DNA of 24,021 nucleotides. It comes from CAZAPZ01 sp964487285 (GTDB taxonomy: Bacteria > Campylobacterota_A > Desulfurellia > JAADFJ01). Numbering within the stretch: position 1 is the stretch's first letter; every line of letters begins with the position of its first letter. A model generated the notes under the pieces. The model searched no databases. It saw only the letters and a list, made by a program, of their open reading frames with translations, and was not told the origin of the DNA. Where the stretch lies: contig CAZAPZ010000014.1 of the NCBI GenBank assembly GCA_964487285.1, forward strand, positions 1 through 24,021. The letters are read 5' to 3'. The position numbers and the translations under genes are program-made. Of the stretch, positions 21,287 through 24,021 are shown in pieces.

Positions 21287-22680
21287 GCATACCGCGTATA
21301 TATTTATCAGCTATCAGAAAAAGTTCAGGTAAAACCACTATTTCAATTGCTATAAATCGTATATTAACAGATAAAGGAATTATTGTTCAACCCTTTAAAA
21401 AGGGACCTGATTTCATCGATCCCATGTGGCATTCTCAAGCATCGGCAGGACAATGTTATAACCTTGATTTTTTCCTGATGGATAGACAGAAATTGCTTAA
21501 CTATTTTGTGTCTAAGATTAAAGGGAAACAGATGGCTTTGATAGAAGGCAATCACGGACTATTCGATGATACCAATATATTTGGCGGAACAGACAACGCT
21601 GCAATGGCAAAATTGACAAAATCTCCGGTAATTCTTATAATTGATGTAAAAGAGATGGGTAGAACCATTGTTCCTGCTATAATGGGAATTAAGAACTTTG
21701 ATAAAGAGATAGAAATAGCCGGCATAATATTAAACAGACTGCAAAGTAAACGACACCGATATCGGCTAAAGAAAGCTATTGAATATTATACCGAAATACC
21801 TGTTATCGGTTTAATACCTGAGGATGACTCTATTGCTATTGCGCAAAGGCATTTAGGACTCTCAGCCACCTTAGATTCAGAGAAAAGAGAAAGCAGCATT
21901 CGCAATATCAGCTCTTTTATCTCAAAACATATAGATATAGATGCTATAATTAGAATAGCTGAATCTGCAGTAAATGCTAAAATAGGTGTACTCGAAAAGC
22001 ACACCTTGAAAGAAAAATCATTAAATTTAAATATTGGCATAGCTTATGATGAGGCGTTCAACTTTTACTACAAGGATAATTTAGATGAAATCGAAAGACT
22101 TGGGGCTAAAATAGTAAAATTTTCACCTTTGCATGATACAAACTTGCCGAATGTAGATGCCATATATTTAGGCGGTGGATTTCCTGAGCTATTTGCAGAG
22201 GAATTGCAGAACAATGTTTCAATTAGGAGCCAATTGAGAAGAAAGGTCGAAGAAGGGCTTTTTGTGTATGCGGAATGCGGTGGTTTACTATATTTGACTG
22301 AGGATATCACATATAAAAATAAAAAATGTGAGATGGTTGGAACATTTAAAACAAGCACCTATTTTACCAAAAAACCCAAAGGACATGGTTATGTTTTGTT
22401 GAAACCTAAAAACCGATACAAAAATTGTTGGTATGGGCAAGCATTGGAAATAAGAGGACATGAATTTCATCATGGATATTTTGATGAATTTAGTGGCATG
22501 AGATCTGTTTTTAATGTGGAAAGGGGCTACGGCATAGATGGTAAGTACGATGGAATTATTTACAAAAATGTTCTTGCAAATTTTACGCATGTGCACGTAT
22601 TGGGTTCGCCTTTGTTCTTTAAATCTTGGCTTGAACGGATATGCGGAGAAACTCAAGCTAAGATAAACAAATCGGCTTAG
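21283..22680 (+). CDS. dsrN: Cobyrinate/sirohaem a,c-diamide synthase-type amidase (DsrN)
   Basis: CbiA/CobB-family ATP- and glutamine-dependent amidase. In dsr clusters this gene (dsrN) is thought to amidate sirohaem to the siroamide used by DsrAB. The 465-residue protein has an N-terminal P-loop SAIRKSSGKTTISIA (9-23) with PFKKGPDFIDP, the synthetase domain, and a C-terminal class-I glutamine-amidotransferase-like domain. That domain has YLGGGFPELFAEEL near 293-306, the nucleophile-bearing YAECGGLLYL (Cys332) and the terminal histidine motif THVHVLGSP. It overlaps the preceding sirohaem-synthesis gene by 4 nt, supporting shared translation. Length is normal. A cobalamin role (cobB/cbiA) cannot be excluded, but the context favours sirohaem. 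Confidence 0.88.
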   Translation: MSIPRIYLSAIRKSSGKTTISIAINRILTDKGIIVQPFKKGPDFIDPMWHSQASAGQCYNLDFFLMDRQKLLNYFVSKIKGKQMALIEGNHGLFDDTNIFGGTDNAAMAKLTKSPVILIIDVKEMGRTIVPAIMGIKNFDKEIEIAGIILNRLQSKRHRYRLKKAIEYYTEIPVIGLIPEDDSIAIAQRHLGLSATLDSEKRESSIRNISSFISKHIDIDAIIRIAESAVNAKIGVLEKHTLKEKSLNLNIGIAYDEAFNFYYKDNLDEIERLGAKIVKFSPLHDTNLPNVDAIYLGGGFPELFAEELQNNVSIRSQLRRKVEEGLFVYAECGGLLYLTEDITYKNKKCEMVGTFKTSTYFTKKPKGHGYVLLKPKNRYKNCWYGQALEIRGHEFHHGYFDEFSGMRSVFNVERGYGIDGKYDGIIYKNVLANFTHVHVLGSPLFFKSWLERICGETQAKINKSA

Positions 22681-22723
22681 ACTATATAATTGTATATAAA
22701 ATTAGATCGGAGTAGTAATTAAG

Positions 22724-24021
22724 ATGATTATAAAGATAGGTATTGCGCTGGATAGTACATTACAAAAAGAATATGCGGTAAAAAATTTTGAGGCAATAAA
22801 TCTTCTTTTTAATCTGAAAAGTATGCCTGTTTTTCTCTATAAACATGATTTAAACAGTATCGTGCATCTGTTGTTAGAAAAACAGATAGATTGTGCAATT
22901 TTAAATTCGGATGCCCAGCCTGAATCAATGATTGATAAATTGGATTGGTTTCAAATGCCATGCTGCAACAATGATTCGGATAACACACAAGGATTGTCCG
23001 ATGAAAATCGATGCAGTGTGATTTTTAATAAAGATGATGAGCGATTTTATAAAATTCGTTTGCTCTTTTGTAAAGTTGTAACATTTATAGGTAGCGGCAT
23101 AGGAAACGCCAATATGTGCAGCTTAGCCGGCTTAGAGGCCTTGAAAAATAGCGAGGTTTGCCTCCATGATTCACTCATCGATTATTCTATATTGGATAAT
23201 TTACCCGATAGTGCAAAAATAATAGATGTTGGAAAAAGATGCAGCCACCATAAGATGAGTCAAACAGCAATAAGCGATTTAATTGCAAAATATGCAAGAA
23301 TGGGACTTAGAATTTCCAGACTAAAAAGTGGCGACCCGTCCATCTTTGGGCGTTTAGCGGAGGAGATAGAAATTTTAAATAGTTTTCATATTCCATATCG
23401 CATAATACCTGGTGTAAGCAGTTTAAATGCCGTAAGCGCAAATACGGGTATTATTTTAACAAAAAGAGGTGTAAATAGAGGATTTAGTGTTATGTCTGCA
23501 ATTAAGCATGGCGGTGGAATTGCGCCGCTAAATATCAATGAGAGGGATAAGCTGCCGATATTATTTTATATGGGAGTGAGAATTGTTGGAAATATAGCTA
23601 AGGCATTAATTGCAAATAGTATGTCGCCTCAAACAAAAGCTATAATGGTTTTTGGAATTGGAAATGAAAATGAAACTGTTGTGCGGGGAGATTTGGAGAA
23701 TATAGAAAGAAGGGTAAATAGGTTCAAAAATATTGATAATTTACCAGGTTTATTTATTGTTGGCGATATAACAGATTATAATTTGAATAAAGGACTTTTG
23801 GAAGGAAAAAGAATATTAATAGCAGGTTACGGCAGAGAGAGCGACAAGATTGCAAGAGAAATAGAGGATTTTGGCGGAATACCTATAAAATATAAAGCTA
23901 ACATGAAAACAGTATATGTTTCAAGGGAGAAATTATTAGGTATTAGCAAATATGATTTTATTCTGTTAGACGAAGTTGAAGCAAGCGATTTTTTTATAAA
24001 GACGTTCATTAAAGCAAACAT
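22724..24021 (+). CDS. Uroporphyrinogen-III C-methyltransferase fused to a HemD-like domain, with a HemC-like N-terminal remnant (partial)
   Basis: Open to the window edge (432 codons without a stop), so partial at the 3' end. Residues 1-115 resemble the start of porphobilinogen deaminase only faintly (KIGIALDSTLQ, LLEKQIDCAILNSDA; no catalytic DP-loop or cofactor cysteine seen), and are too short for a working HemC. Residues 117-355 are a CobA/SUMT methyltransferase: VVTFIGSGIGNANMCSLAGL, VGKRCSHHKM, RLKSGDPSIFG, IIPGVSSLNAVSA and GLFIVGDITDY. From about residue 360 GKRILIAGYGRESDKIAREI begins a HemD (uroporphyrinogen-III synthase) domain, cut by the window. This makes the precursor of sirohaem, matching the two genes upstream. 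The ribosome site is GGAG, rather distant. A HemC-CobA-HemD order is typical of some clostridial-type fusions. Confidence 0.75.
   Translation, partial: MIIKIGIALDSTLQKEYAVKNFEAINLLFNLKSMPVFLYKHDLNSIVHLLLEKQIDCAILNSDAQPESMIDKLDWFQMPCCNNDSDNTQGLSDENRCSVIFNKDDERFYKIRLLFCKVVTFIGSGIGNANMCSLAGLEALKNSEVCLHDSLIDYSILDNLPDSAKIIDVGKRCSHHKMSQTAISDLIAKYARMGLRISRLKSGDPSIFGRLAEEIEILNSFHIPYRIIPGVSSLNAVSANTGIILTKRGVNRGFSVMSAIKHGGGIAPLNINERDKLPILFYMGVRIVGNIAKALIANSMSPQTKAIMVFGIGNENETVVRGDLENIERRVNRFKNIDNLPGLFIVGDITDYNLNKGLLEGKRILIAGYGRESDKIAREIEDFGGIPIKYKANMKTVYVSREKLLGISKYDFILLDEVEASDFFIKTFIKAN

Noticed and set aside
1..24021. CRISPR arrays, tRNA or rRNA genes, insertion sequences, integrases, att sites
   Set aside because: No regularly spaced repeats, tRNA-like cloverleafs, transposase or integrase motifs were seen; the only repeats are the local palindromes and the promoter module.

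Overview
The window is a dissimilatory sulfur-metabolism island, with every supported gene on the + strand. It carries almost the whole cytoplasmic sulfate-reduction pathway: sat, aprB, aprA, qmoA, qmoB and qmoC (148-9163), then dsrA, dsrB, dsrD, dsrL, dsrC, dsrM and dsrK (12584-19614), then small dsrE/F/H-like genes and the start of a sirohaem/siroamide synthesis set (19658-24021). The DNA is AT-rich, with strong purine-rich ribosome binding sites. Gene content and order point to a bacterial, reductive-type sulfate or sulfite reducer in or near the former Deltaproteobacteria. The mix of dsrD, dsrL and dsrEFH-like genes recalls uncultured lineages such as Candidatus Acidulodesulfobacterales (Sva0485). 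That placement is inference, since no 16S or other marker gene is present.

Layout. (1) 86-3931: a sigma70-like promoter, sat, aprBA and a hairpin: sulfate activation to APS and reduction of APS to sulfite. (2) 4130-9163: qmoABC, the quinone-interacting complex that feeds APS reductase, with an unrecognised 58-codon ORF overlapping the qmoC start. (3) 9236-10967: a TSUP (TauE/SafE) anion transporter, a DUF1634-like membrane protein and a small ogr/Delta-like zinc-ribbon protein. (4) 10968-12583: a second promoter with a roughly 350-nt leader, an AmiS/UreI-like channel gene, a 25-codon single-TM microprotein, three consecutive palindromes and a third promoter. (5) 12584-19614: dsrABD-dsrL-dsrC-dsrMK, without dsrJOP. 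(6) 19658-20537: dsrE-, dsrF- and short dsrH-like genes. (7) 20717 to the end: precorrin-2 dehydrogenase/ferrochelatase, dsrN (CbiA/CobB type) and a truncated CobA-HemD-type fusion, which together would supply sirohaem or its amide for DsrAB.

How it works together: Sat makes APS. AprBA, driven by menaquinol through QmoABC, reduces APS to sulfite. DsrAB reduces sulfite with DsrC and DsrD. DsrMK and/or DsrL supply electrons. DsrEFH-like proteins could relay sulfane sulfur.

Most noteworthy points: the operon's DsrC lacks one of the two C-terminal cysteines (Val101 in place of CysB), so it cannot form the canonical intramolecular trisulfide; DsrL has a degenerate second dinucleotide-binding motif; three promoters share a 30-bp module conserved even through the spacer, each followed by a G-rich Shine-Dalgarno-like tract close to the predicted mRNA 5' end; and there are two unannotated small ORFs. 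All functional calls are by reading the sequence; no database search was run.
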